64,000 nucleotides of DNA from Epiperipatus broadwayi (lineage: Eukaryota; Onychophora; Udeonychophora; Euonychophora; Peripatidae), in the NCBI GenBank assembly GCA_028023455.1, contig JAQFVV010006341.1:248001-312000 (forward strand). Reading direction: 5' to 3'. A program made the translations under genes and the position numbers. Below the pieces are notes generated by a model. It made no database searches. It was not told the origin of the DNA and saw only the letters and a program-made list of their open reading frames with translations. Within the stretch, counting starts at the first letter, position 1. The number at the start of each line of letters is the position of its first letter. Of this stretch, positions 48,330 through 59,996 are shown piece after piece.

Positions 48330-48965
48330 ATTAAAACGTAATTCAATGTAAGTTTGAGAATTGTAGAAATATTAACAAATATTTTTTGTAAATAAGTTTG
48401 AGAATTGTAGAAATATTAACAAAAACTTTTTGTAAATTTTAAATAAACACCTAAATAAAAAAGATGCGATCTAATGCAAATCTGGTATTAATGGCGTCCA
48501 GAAAATGCCGCACTTTTACATGCATTTGGTAATTTTAAAAACGTACTGCATATTGCAAAATTGATTAAAAAAATCATTTCAAATTATTTATACACTAAAA
48601 ACGTAATGTAGAAATATTAACAAAAAGTTTTTGTAAATTTAACGTAATTCAATGTAAGTTTCAGAATTGTAGAAATATTAACTAAAAATTTTTGTAAATT
48701 TAAAATAAACAGATAAATAAAAAACACTTTACCGGAGAATAAATTATTTACACATTAAACGTAATTCAATGTAAGTTTCAGAATTGTAGAAATATTAACA
48801 AAAACTTTTTGTAAATTTAAAATAAACAGATAAATGAAAAACACTTTACCGGAATAAATTATTTACACATTAAACGTAATTCAATGTAAGTTTGAGAATT
48901 GTAGAAATATTAACAAAAATTTTTTGTAAATTTAAAATAAACAAATAAATAAAACACTTTACCCG
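48330..48965. repeat. Minisatellite inside the nested transposon
   Basis: A unit of roughly 125 bp containing aacgtaattcaatgtaagtt, gagaattgtagaaatattaac, ttttgtaaatttaaaataaac and aacactttaccgga repeats about four to five times, with shorter partial units at the left. Copies differ by small indels and substitutions. Confidence 0.85.
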
Positions 48966-49708
48966 AATTTACAGCTCAAAAAAGTAACTGTGATGCCGTG
49001 GATAGCAAAATCGCAATAGACAGAAAAATCAAAAAATTTCCCAAACCTCTCTATGAATTTTAAATTTCGCGGGTGAAAAAAAAAAAATTGACTCTCTGAT
49101 GGATTAATCATGCCAGTCACTTGGTTACCATGACAACCTTATGCAAAAAACGTCGATGTCTACCGGAAGGGAAATCAGTAAGTCAAAAACATCATCGGTT
49201 GAATTATACACAAGTACCGAAGACTCTTCCAGCTATGTAGTTAGCTTGCCTCAAGTTGGCTCTAGTTCAGACATAGCAGTTTCTAGTCTGTAGGTGGACT
49301 TGCCTCACTGCGTGGACATCTCAGTAATGACTAGATAAATACCTTTGCTGATGGCAGGTTTTATGGAGAGCATATTCTGTCATTCAGGTTAACAGAAATA
49401 ATTGCTCTCTGCCTTATCTCCAAAAGGCTGACTATTTAAAGGCAGATCCCCTACCTTACTGGAAACACGCAGATTCGGTGCGCGAACTCCAGTGAAGGTT
49501 TTAATCCCTTTGGATAGCAATTGGATGCTAGCCAATCAGGCAAGGATTTTGGAATAGTCCACTTCTGAAGGCAGGGTCATATATGACATCCCTCCCCCTG
49601 GCTGAAATTAGCCCTGGAGGACATAGTCATTGAAATGCACTGGACGATGTTTTGTCCGCTTTCTTGGTTCCTCCAGTTGATTGTTGTTCTTGTCTTCATC
49701 CTCTTCAC

Positions 49709-49981
49709 TTACGAGTGTGTCTGGTTGTCTGCTGCTGTCTTGATAGCTTCAGATGTGTGGTAGAGTCTTAGCTGGTTGTAATGGTGATAACCATCTTCAG
49801 TTTGCACAACAATGTAGAGACCCTTTATTTGTATCACCACTGCTGGTGCCATCTTGTGGACCCACAGTATATATGACATAGTACTTTTGTTCCTATTTGA
49901 TGTTTTATTTTGTTCTTCTAGTTGAAGTTTGGTATCAGGTTTCAGTTTTTTGTTAAAGTCTTTTGATTCATTAGACTTCAA
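49709..49981 (-). pseudogene. Gypsy integrase C-terminal tail
   Basis: The frame includes WVHKMAPAVVIQIKGLYIVV, then QTEDGYHHYNQLRLYH. This matches the end of Gypsy-type integrases, where a small SH3-like domain closes with an H-x-N-Q-L-R motif. It abuts the protease frame with only a four-base overlap, so the reverse transcriptase, RNase H and catalytic integrase that should lie between are deleted here. Confidence 0.7.
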
Positions 49982-51122
49982 GTTGAATATGTTGTGAGCT
50001 GGTTCACTTTGAACATTAAGTGACTGAACCAGTCATGACCTAATAAATCATTATGGTTACCTAATGCAACTACCAGTGGTAGGTATATAGTTTTGTTAGG
50101 CATAGTGATTTTTCCTGTTGTTTGACCCAACAGTTTGATTTTATTCCCTTGATAGTCTGAAATTGATCTATTGGAAGGGTGCAGTTTATATTTATTCTTT
50201 TTATTTATGATCATCCAAGTAACTATTGACACTGCTGACCCTGTGTCAAGTTCCATATTGACTGGTGTATCATTAATAATGACAGTGTATATAAACCCAG
50301 ACTTGTCATCTCTGGTATGGTTTACACAGGCAACTTGCTTATATTTCTTACAAGTGCCTTTACTGTCTTTAGGAATAGATATTTCTATTTGTCTTTTTAA
50401 ATTCAGACATGCTGCCTTTATATGTCCGATACACTTGCAAAACGTGCATGTTGCTTTGCGGTATGGACATTCTGTATGCACATGCTCATTGCATCTATAA
50501 CAACACTTTAGACTATTTGATGCTGAATTATTTGAGCTGTCTGAGTGCTTGGGTGACCCAGTGTTATGCTCAATTTTTTGCACTTCAGACTTTATGTCTT
50601 TTCAATGTTTTTGCTTGACTAGCTATAGTTTCTGCTAGTCTTGCTTGAGCTACCGCTGTCTCAAAATCTAGGTCTGGAATCATTAACATTTTCAGCCTCA
50701 AATTGTGATCGTTTATGCCACAAATAAAATGATCATGAAGTGCTTCATTCATGAAGTCTTTGAAATCACACTTCAAGGCTAATACATGGATTCATGTCGC
50801 AAATTCTCGAACTGTTTCACCCTGTTCTTGTATGCTGAGATTAAAATGGTATCTTTGCATTATTGTCAAGGGTTTAGGAGAAAAATACTCTGTGAGAATT
50901 GTCAACACTCTATCAAAATCCAGCTCAGCTGGGATTATAGCTGTAGATTGAGACATTCATTTTGTATGTTTGCAGGCCTATTGTGGTCATTAGTGTAGCT
51001 AACTTTAATATCTCAGGCTTTTTTGTTGTTAGCCTGTAGATAAAAAATCAAATGCTCTTAATTTGCCCAGTTCTCAGGTTGAGCCAGATCAAAAGATTCC
51101 ATAGAGCCAATTGGTTTAGCCA
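49978..51122 (-). pseudogene. Gypsy gag-protease
   Basis: On the minus strand it starts near 51122 with MAKPIGSMESFDLAQPENWA and meets a stop soon after. A capsid-like part (CDFKDFMNEALHDHFICGIN, 50776-50585) follows in another frame. Then 201 codons (50583-49978) hold a first knuckle with altered spacing (CYRCNEHVHTEC), a canonical CX2CX4HX4C knuckle (CTFCKCIGHIKAAC), the aspartic protease active site (MELDTGSAVSIV) and a GHDW motif. At least one stop and one frame change break the polyprotein, so it is not functional. Confidence 0.85.
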
Positions 51123-51399
51123 TCTTTTTTTATTTATGCTGAGTAACCACTCGTACTTGTTTTTGTAGTTACATTACTGTAACTAACTGAATGAAGCTTT
51201 TAAACCAATAGAATGAGCTTTTACGCTGTCTTGTGAATAAAGCTCTTGTGATTGGTTGAAGCTTCTAATTGACATGCCTTTATGTTTGCGGTCAATTTTA
51301 TTCAACAGTTTTACGTTGTTATTTTTCTAATAAAAAATACCACCGTAATGAAATTACGGTAAAGTAAATTTTTTTCCAAAACGAAAAATAATAAAACAA

Positions 51400-52810
51400 A
51401 TACACTCTCATGTATCTGTTAAAACTGGCATATTTTATAATATAATTTTCCAGCTGTGAAGGAAAATTTTCTGTTACTGCACCAGATCTGTTTAAACTGG
51501 CATAGTTTATTCTAATTTTTCCAGCCATGAAGGAAAAATTTCTGTCCAACTGCGCCAAAACTGTTTTACTTCTCCATTTAGTGGTAAATGGATTGGTTGC
51601 CAAGTACAGACCTATCTTAAAGACTTCTGAGAAGTCAATTTTTATCTTTGATAATGTTGTGATCTGCTTGGAGTATAAATGGTCTATCATGTAGGTAATC
51701 ATGGAACTTTTTGATACAATTGATCAAAGCCAGGGCCTCTATCTATTTGAGCATAGTTTTTCTCAGCCCTAGAGAGGCATTTTGATGCAAAAGTAATAAG
51801 GCTGTGTGTTCCAACATTATTCCTATGGGACAACACTGCCCCTGTTTCTACAGGTGATGCATCGCAAGTCAGCACTAGCACTCTTTCTGGGTTGAAGTGT
51901 GCCAATATTGTAGTATCTGATATTAGATTTTTCAGCATCTTAAATGCTTTGTCGTGCTTACTGTCCCACTTCCATGCTGCTTTTTTGTCTAGTAGCTTGT
52001 ATAGTGGTTCAACAACCTGTTTTATGGTATAAGAAGCCTTCATAATAGCTTAGTAGTCCTAAAAAGGACTGAAGTTCCTTCTTATTTTCTGGTGCTTTGG
52101 CTTTTTTTATTGCCATCACCTTCTTTTGAGTTGGATAAATGCCACTAGCATTTATTTTTTATCCTAGAAACTCAAGCACTCTGGCTTCAAATATACACTT
52201 TTCTGAGTCTATTTTAATGCCAGAGGCTTTGAATTTATCTAGGAGTTCTTTGGTGGCACTCCAAAGTTGTTCAGGAGTTTGGGCCACTAGTAAGACACTA
52301 TCAAAGTATGGTAGTGCACCCGGTATTCCTGCAGTCAGTTGATCCATGACTCTCAGGAATATTGCCGGGGCAACTGAAATACCAAAAAGGTTGTCAGTTC
52401 ATTTTGAATAATCCTTTATGGGTTATTATTGATAATGCTCTTGCAGCTTGGTCATCCACAGGTAGTTGCAAGTATGCATGTTTTAGGTCAATTTTGGAGA
52501 AAATCTTATCACTTGACAATGTGGCTAGGATTTGCTTGACTGATGGTGGTGGATAATTATCTGGATCAAGTGCTTTGTTGATTGTACAATGATAATCTCC
52601 CCATATCCATATATCGCCATTCTCTTTGATAATTGGTACTATAGGGGTGGCCCATTCAGAATATGAAATGGGCTCAATTATACTAGCTGCCTGCCACTTC
52701 TCGAGCTCTATCTCTACTTTGGTATGCAAAGCTAGTGGAAGTGATCTGCACCTACAACTGATAGGTTTTAATCCCTTTGGATAGCAATTGGGTTCTAGCC
52801 AATCAGGCAA
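51400..52810 (-). pseudogene. Gypsy reverse transcriptase/RNase H, displaced and inactive
   Basis: In minus-strand order: HTKVEIELEKW, ATPIVPIIKENGDIW, DYHCTINKALDPDNYPPPSV, FSKIDLKHAYLQLPVDD; then PYFDSVLLVAQ where the YxDD catalytic box should be (second Asp replaced by Ser), SEKCIFEARVLEFLG; then RNase H: VLTCDASPVETGAVLSH, FASKCLSRAEKNYAQIDR and KKFHDYLHDRPFILQADH. The frames are broken by several stops. The first residues of the leading frame (PDWLEPNCYPKGLKP) are translated LTR sequence, which shows that the RT is fused to an LTR start. Confidence 0.88.
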
Positions 52811-52853
52811 GGAATCTGGAATAGTCCACTTCTGAAGGCAGGGTCATATGTGA
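52752..52853 (-). repeat. LTR 5'-end fragment fused to RT
   Basis: On the minus strand TGTCACATATGACCCTGCCT through GCTATCCAAAGGGATTAAAA equals the first ~100 bp of the element's own LTR (53467 downward), with a few substitutions. It lies immediately after the primer-binding-like site and runs directly into RT coding sequence. Confidence 0.85.
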
Positions 52854-52879
52854 CATCATCCTGTCAACTGCGCCAACTC

Positions 52880-53467
52880 TTTTGTGTTTGGTTAGGCTTG
52901 CAGGTTCATTACCAAACCAACAGACACAAAAAGAACAACTATTCAGCAATAAAGATGTAAAATTTATTAGCACAAAATATATACACACGTTAGTTAACAA
53001 ATGAACAAATATAGTAGAGATGCTTTAATGCTGAGATAGTTGTGTGGAGTAAGGAACTTGCTTCCAGCTAATTAGCCTGCATTGTGAGTTCTGGTAAGAA
53101 GACTCTTCCACCTATGTAGTTAGCTTGCCTTGAGTCGGCTCTAGTTCAGACATAGCAGTTTCCAGTCTGTAGGTGGACTTACCTCACTGTGTGGACGTCT
53201 CAGTAATGACTAGATAAATACCTTTGCTGATGGCAGGTTTTATGGAGAGCATGTTCTGTCATTCAGGTTAACAGAAGTAATTGCTCTCTGACTTGCCTCC
53301 AAAAGGCTGACTATTTAAATGCAGATACCCTACCTTACTGGAAACATGCGGATTTGGTACTCGAACCCCAGTGAAGGTTTTAATCCCTTTGGATAGCAAT
53401 TGGGTGCTAGCCAATCAGGCAAGGAATCTGGAATAGTCCACTTCTGAAGGCAGGGTCATATATGACA
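52880..53467 (-). repeat. LTR proximal to the coding start (5' LTR)
   Basis: About 588 bp, TG...CA in coding orientation. It is uninterrupted at the place (gaagactc, near 53099) where its partner carries the nested transposon. The sequence inside it at 52875-52860 matches a primer-binding position, beginning TGGCGCAGTT. Confidence 0.88.
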
Positions 53468-53472
53468 GGAAG

Positions 53473-56400
53473 AAATAAAAGAATCCTGTAATTCTGACTT
53501 TTAATCAATATACTATCTGGCCACCACAAATTCTATTAAAAATAATGTGTGTATTAATGTAGCTGTTTGTATCATCTATTTTATTCTGAGAGACAAATAT
53601 TACTTTATAAATAAGATTAGTTTTTCTTTTTTAAGATATACTTAAAACCTCCTTCCATTGCATTCTTAAAACATATGAATAAAGGCACCCAAAAAACATG
53701 TGCATTTTATGTGGAATCAGCAATCCCTAATTGGCCCAGGTCTTTATATCTTAAATATATCTTCATCATTTCTTTAGTATTCACTAATATTCAATCATTA
53801 TAATTTGCTTTACAAGTGATAAATTTCTGTGCTCACAACTTTGATACCAACCACTTCAGATAAATATACTAATAATTATTACTAATCATTTATTAAATTA
53901 GATTATCTTTAGTCCAGATATAACTTTAATCTCCAGTTAAATATTAAAATGTGTGAATTTATATAAACACACCAAATAATTCAACTTCCATTCTCTTTTC
54001 CAGATATAACTTTAATCTCCAGTTAAATATTAAAATGTGTGAATTTATATAAACACACCAAATAATTCAACTTCCATTCTCTTTTCCTACATGTAATAAC
54101 TTTTAAACTATATTTAAAATCTTCACACCACTGCACATCTTTGAAACATATGAATAAAGACATTTGAAAAATAAAATAACTCCCAAGACATGTATTTTGT
54201 GCTGAATCAGCACTCATCAGTTAGCTTGTTATATTTTTGTTTAATATTATGTTTTACATTAATATTATACACATGCATTAAACTAACATATATTTGTTAA
54301 GAATGATTGAATATATTCCAATATGCAGTGATTCTTAAATCATACATATGTGCTAGATTTGGGTCATGAGCAATGAGGTGACAAAGGCCTCTTTTGTCAA
54401 AAATATTTTTTATTTCTTAAATTAACTAGAATCATCTTGCTAAAAGAAAGCTAATTAATCAAAAGAGCAGACCTATCAATTCTCCTTCCTCAACTAGCTC
54501 AAAGATTTTGTTTTCTAAAATATAATCATTCAAGCATTTAAATTATGCTTTTTAGCAAATCTAAAATAAATTGCACTGGTTTTAAAAACAATATTTAGAA
54601 AAGGTTAATTTATATTTTTCAAAGGGACAAATATATGCCATTTAATTTACATTAGCCTCAATAAGTAGATAAATTTTAAGTAAATATTTAATTATAATTA
54701 TATATCTGAATTACAGACCTCTTGAGCTATCATATAATGTATTTCTTAATAGTACAATTTTTAGGATGGACCTTCAATTAAGCAGGGATTATTAGAAACT
54801 TTCATTGTTTTTAAATATTTATATTGAATGAACCTATTAGACATTAATGTATTGGCCAAATGATATATAACTGCTTGTGCAAACTTATGTTGTTACTCAT
54901 GCCTGTTTTCTTTGTAGTAATCATCATAATTTGCAGGCTTTCATAATTAAGAATTACTTATTGTTTATTCCTTATTTAAATTGCATTGCTGGCTTATTTA
55001 TTTTTTATGTGTAATTAATTCATATATTTGTTCTGCAAGCAGATGATCTTTCTTGCTTCATGGAAATAGATTGGCCAAGTGTTCTCTAGATATAGTCATG
55101 CCAAGGCAGACATATCTTATATTTTCAATAATACTCAGGAGAATCTTCGCTGTTATTATTATCAATGTAGATGAGTTTTCCTCTGTGATAATAAGTTTGT
55201 TACTAGTTATAGAAGCAGATGTGCATTCTTGTTCCATATGATCTTTGGATCTAATGAAATTCTTGGGTATGGTCTCACGAAGGCAGCATATCCTATCTCT
55301 ATTTCATCATCTAAAAAACTGCTGTCTTTGCATAATCAAGCACCATGTTCGGCATTTTTAAAGCCTGATATTACAATTGTATCATTGGTCATAATTCTAC
55401 ATCTATGGCAGTCATTTATTAAAAATTGTAATTTTTAATGTAGGTAAATAAATACTTCTATCTTCACTCTGCTTCACTCTGGAGGTTATTAAAACATGAA
55501 ACCTATCATCCCTCTAAGCTAGCGACAATTATGTTTAGTCACTAATTCATTTTTAACCTGTAAGAAACACAATAGAATCTTAGGTTTAAATCTAGACATA
55601 TGAACTTTTATTTTGCATTGTCTATTTTTATTTTTTATTTTGTTATTAATAAATTTATATATACTCATGCATGTGTCTTGTTTACCATAATTAGCATTTG
55701 TTGGTTTTAAGAGGCTCTTGTATCTTCCTGATCTCAGTGGATTATAAAAAATGGGCATATATATTAACTTTGGATGCAGTAGTCACATGGAAACTATTGT
55801 GGAGGCAAAGATAATGAAAGTTTAATTTTGTATTGTTTGTGGTAATGTTTATATTGCTGTTACATAAAGACATGGAAGTTAGTGATCATTGCTTTGATCT
55901 TATGATGAGTTTTGTGGACTATACAGATCTGACCATTACAATATATATATATGAAATATATTCCCCATTTTGATACCAACTTTTTAGCATTTTACATGCA
56001 TATAAACAATCAGTACATAAAAATAAAAAGGTCTCAAATGATATTAATTAGACTGAACAAATAAATTTTTAGCAAACATTAACAAAAATCAGCTATTTTA
56101 TACCTTATTAATATCAAATTGAGATTTAGAAATTAAAAAAAAAAACTGATTTTAAACTATAGCTATAATTTTATATTTCAAATTTTTTCAGCATATAAAA
56201 AATATTTAATAAAATTTATTTTTTGAATTTTAAAAATTGAAACCAGAAGTACCAACCCTGGAATCAATTTAAGGACATTCTGTTCCTGTTTCTGACCTTC
56301 CACCACTACAATAAACCTTTCTGGGCTAAGAAAAATTCCATTAATATTATTAATATCTGCATCATAAAGTTGATGAAATTTTTTAAATACAGGTGCATTG

Positions 56401-56751
56401 AAAGAATAATTCCAAATATAAGTTCATCTGGTAACAGAAACAAGAATTTGGCCACACTTTTGATTCACAGAATATCAATCTAGTTTGCATGGAATGAGAT
56501 GACAGGAAAAGTTGATGAGGGATGTTTTAGTGCCAACCACAAATATGTCATTATTAAGAAAGGAAACAGTATTCAACTTTCGACCAAATAGATCATGTAA
56601 AAATATAATTTAAATAATCACTATTGCATAATTATTCCTCAATATTAAAAGGGTAGCACACCTAGCCAATCAGCGAGAACTATGAGTCCGGTAAACTACA
56701 TCAAAAGTGCACTCATCTGTATCTATGAACAAATAATAATTTCATACAAAG
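53473..56751. other. A+T-rich DNA with dispersed repeat remnants
   Basis: 53.69-53.75 and 54.17-54.24 kb carry copies of the repeat with gctgaatcagcactcatcag, and 53.83-53.95 kb resembles 47.21-47.34 kb on the other side of the Gypsy copy. 54.9-55.45 kb has broken minus-strand frames (for example NDCHRCRIMTNDTIVISGF) that may be part of an old mobile element, but I cannot identify it. 55.8-56.7 kb shows nothing nameable. Confidence 0.45.
53916..54088. repeat. ~84-bp perfect tandem duplication
   Basis: ccagatataactttaatctc through cttccattctcttttcc occurs twice in immediate succession without visible differences, then diverges. Either a recent duplication or an assembly artefact. Confidence 0.85.
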
Positions 56752-56765
56752 AAAGTATTAAAACC

Positions 56766-56877
56766 CATGTCAAGCGCTGTTAGCCGAGAGGTCATCACAG
56801 CCACCTTGCAAACAAGTAGTTGGTTGCATACGGTTGTGGGTTCACGTCCCGGCCGATGCTATGACATATAAGAAAAA
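56766..56877 (+). mobile_element. tRNA-derived SINE, copy 5
   Basis: gcgctgttagccgagaggtc, caccttgcaaacaagtag, an inserted repeat (ttggttgcatacggttgtg), box-B-like gggttcacgtcccggccgat, then gctatgacatataag and poly-A. A perfect 14-bp target duplication, aaagtattaaaacc, lies at 56752-56765 and 56878-56891. Confidence 0.88.
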
Positions 56878-57249
56878 AAAGTATTAAAACCTTTTTGGTC
56901 ACAGAAGTTAAAAAATGTTTTGCTAAATAAAATTATATATATCATTAACAGGCAATCAGGTAATCATCTGAAATCCAGGCACGGCCGCTTGGGGTGTTGA
57001 TGCTATAGAAAATCAATCAAATGTAACATTACCGGGCCGCCACAACTTTTTTTTTATAGAATGATTTTTTTTTGATTAAACAAATTTTTATTTCATTTAT
57101 AGCATGATTTCTTTTTTATTAAACAGTCTTATATTCATTTTCGTTGTTTTTTTTTTAACCTGACATTTTTCTTTATTCAACAAATTTTGGTAATTTAATT
57201 TTGTGTTTATTTTTCTGAATTTTAAAACTTTGGACTGTTTCATGATGAA

Positions 57250-57995
57250 AAAACTTAATCCTGCCAAAAAAATATAATGGTACAATTATTTGGGACTTGT
57301 TTCGACTTTGTTCTATCTTTTGTGTTTTTTTTTTTTTTGTTTGACTAAATTGTTTTTCTTCTTATTATTAAATCAAAAGTAACTTTTGTGTTGTTGAGGG
57401 TTAAAAAATTGTTTTGAAACCCCCATCCCCACCCTCGGATCAATAATTGTAACAAAAAGTCAATAATTTTTCTTTTTTTCAAACAACTTTTTTCCACTTT
57501 TATCTATATTTCATTTGAATTAGCCTTTTTTTTTTTGGCTTCTACAATAAACAGCTTTTTGGGGGGTGTTCGTACTGTTATTGTTAACAAAAAGTAAAAA
57601 AAAAAAAGTCATTTATTTTAACTCCACTTGTTTTAACCCTGCTGAAAAAATATAATGTAATTCTTTGGGAATTGTTTCGAATTTTTTCTAGCTTTTTTTT
57701 TTGGTTGACCAAATTGTTTTTCTTCTTATTAAATCAAAAGTAACTTTTGTGTTTTTTGGGGGTAAAAAATTGTTTTCAAACCCCCAACACTCGGAAAAAT
57801 AATTGTAACAAAGTCAATAATTTTATTTTTTTTCAACAACTTTTTCTCACTTTTTACTTTTATTTATATTTCATTTGAATTACCCCTTTTTTTGCCTTCT
57901 ACAATAATCTGCTTTTTGGGGGGCTTTCAGACTTTATTAACAACAAAAAATCAACAAAAATAGTCATTTATTTTAACCCCGCTAAAAAAAGATAA
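57250..57995. repeat. T-rich tandem repeat, unit ~330-390 bp, just over two copies
   Basis: Landmarks recur in order: aacccYgctgaaaaaatata, ttgggaYttgtttcga, attgtttttcttcttatt, aaatcaaaagtaacttttgt, gttttcaaaccccc, aataattgtaacaaa, cttctacaataa and cttttttggggggtgtt. A third copy begins at about 57977. Long T runs and G runs alternate. Confidence 0.75.
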
Positions 57996-59996
57996 TCCAA
58001 ATACTTGTCAATTTCTAATGAAATAAAAAAAAGACACAAACTTTGGACTTTTTGAACTTATTTATTATTTTATTGCTGTAATAAAAACAGTCTGGTATTT
58101 GGGAGGGCATTATGTGCCTGAAAAAAGGACACAGTCTCCCTCACTTTCTGTACTCGGCAATTCTGAAAAGTTGAAAAATTGCACATTCTTCTTTCCACAC
58201 TGAAATGTGACTTAGCTTTGTCGAAGCATGTTTGAACATACCCTTTGCTAATTTTTTACATATTTTAACCGGCCACCCCTTCTAACCGTCCCTTCCGATG
58301 TTTGACTACTTAAAAAAAATATAATAGATCTTTAAAAAAATGGACACATGAGCCATACCATAGACTAGATGGAATTTCTATGGCTGTCTAGTCACCATAA
58401 TACCTGTAGGTAATATTTAAATACTACCTACCAAAGAAAATTCTGATATGAATTATTTATATAAGTATTATTTACTTGACGCAATTTCTAAATATTGCGT
58501 AAATAGGATTTAAGACAAATGAAAGTTTCCAGTAGCCCTTGAGTAAGATCTAAATCATAAAAAAATATCTATGGGAGAATATATTTATGAGCGTCAGTTT
58601 ATTGATGATCTCAAGCGCCAAACTCACTATTATGGTGAGAATTATATTTCCTGATTAACGAGGTGCCTGACTCAAGCTAGCTCCTTCCCAGGGTTGGGAG
58701 GAAAACCTATCGGATAAACGGAGATAATAACAAAAAAGGTGGGTTTGTATGCGACATGTAATGAAATCATAAACGTATCTGCTCACTTCGGACATATTGG
58801 AATAATTTGCATTTTATTTGGCAGGTAAAATAATAGGAAAATGTAAACGATAATTAATAAGTAACTTTAACGCCAAGGTAAATATATATAAAATTTTATT
58901 ATTAATATTTAAACATAATTAGTAAAATCAACTCATATCATTCCCAGTTAAAATACATAATAAATTCCCCAAACCATAAATGAAGCAATAAAATATTTAA
59001 TCTAGAACAAACAAATATTAATTTATATATAAGAAAAAAATTTAGTATACAGTTGTACGCAATAATTTCATGCTATGAAATAATTTAATAGAATCATTAC
59101 GAGGGTAGCTATAAGCAATTACGAGTTATATGTAAAAAATATAGTTCATGTTACCTTACGAACCCCAGGGTGTGGGATCAGAATATAATGAATCACGTAG
59201 TGTATAAGGTTGAGTTCTATGATCTTGTAGCATTCGCAGTTTGCCTTATGAGAGCGTGATATAGTTTCTTTCTGTAAAGTCCATTATTTAGATGGCCGTA
59301 AGTGATGGATGAGCCGTAATTGAAGTCTTCTATAATATAGTTTTTAAAACGAATTAATTCATATTTTGGATGCATGATTCTCTTCTATTTCGTCCTATGT
59401 TAAGCAATACGGAGTATTCACGAGGTTCCTAGGTTCTTCTGCGGGCAGGCAGTGTATAGTCAGTTTGCATCGGCTGTAGGTAGTGAAGCCCTTTACGTGT
59501 TGGCGCTTACCCCATCATTTTAAACATTTTCATTCATCTTTATGATTCTCTCTCGCTCAGCGGTTACAATCTAACTGAATAACTGTCTTTTCTTTTCTCC
59601 AATTCTCATTAATTAATTTTTGTTTAATTGCATTTCCTTTTTCAGAAAACGAGGTTTTATCAGATCTCCGATCTAGTTCTTTTTCTTTGAATACATTTTC
59701 CTTTTCCAAATTACTTTTTACTTCTTTATTTTACATTTCCATTGTTTTGGTGGTGCCATCATTTCTGGTATCTTTTCTTATTGGCAAAACATTCTTTGGC
59801 TTTTCTTGGAATTTTTCTTTTTGCAGTAATTAACGATTGTGATACAACACAGAATTACTTGAAGGCATATACAATATTTCTTTTTCGCTACCCTCGTTAA
59901 TTTGAAATATAATTGAAATCAAAATCAATATTTTAAACAATCCTAAACAATATATAAAACATTTGCGTACAACTGTAATTTTGCCAATTTGTAATA

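Larger units (their letters stand above)
47867..49218. mobile_element. 1352-bp TIR DNA transposon nested in the LTR, 8-bp target duplication
   Basis: The ends are GGTTCTTGTGTATAATTCAA and the inverse of GGTACTTGTGTATAATTCAA, continuing to ~27 bp of TIR. The 8-bp target duplication gaagactc is exact at 47859-47866 and 49219-49226, and the uninterrupted site is present in the partner LTR. Inside are an inverted copy of its own end making a large hairpin (47876-48070), a G-run segment near 48.22 kb and a minisatellite (48.33-48.96 kb). There is no transposase frame, so it is non-autonomous. The GGTACTT end and 8-bp duplication are shared with the 158-bp element at 22.1 kb. The superfamily is not certain. 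Confidence 0.9.
47638..49588 (-). repeat. LTR distal to the coding start (3' LTR), split by a nested transposon
   Basis: Homologous to 52880-53467 along its length. After removing the 1352-bp insertion and one 8-bp duplication it would be about 591 bp, close to the ~588 bp of its partner. The ends are TG...CA. Segments such as gcagatcccctaccttactg and ggattttggaatagtccact match with scattered substitutions, so the insertion of the Gypsy copy is not recent. Confidence 0.88.
47638..53467 (-). mobile_element. Rearranged Gypsy-like LTR retrotransposon, minus strand
   Basis: The element begins TGTTGTGTTTGG, ends ATATGACA and is bounded by the 5-bp target duplication ggaag (47633-47637 and 53468-53472). 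On its coding (minus) strand the order is: LTR (53467-52880); primer-binding-like tTGGCGCAGTTGACAGG (about 52875-52860); a second LTR start fragment fused to RT/RNase H (52853 to about 51575); a second primer-binding-like TTGGCGCAGTTGGACAG (about 51570-51553); leader and gag (51122-50530); protease; then directly an integrase C-terminal tail (49981-49709); a purine tract (GGGGGAGGGA) at 49600-49589; and the other LTR. Canonical order is gag-protease-RT-RNase H-integrase, so the RT block is displaced and the RT-to-integrase core is missing from its proper place. Stops and frameshifts make it inactive. Confidence 0.88.

Noticed and set aside
51319-51702. 127-codon minus-strand frame as a separate protein
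   Set aside because: It is the out-of-frame end of RNase H running across the second primer-binding-like site into the Gypsy leader.
50171-52556. Plus-strand frames of 60-110 codons within the Gypsy element
   Set aside because: They are antisense shadows of the minus-strand gag-protease and RT frames.
5788-56877. The five tRNA-like segments as functional tRNA genes
   Set aside because: They lack a pairing acceptor stem, end in poly-A and are flanked by target duplications, so they are SINEs.
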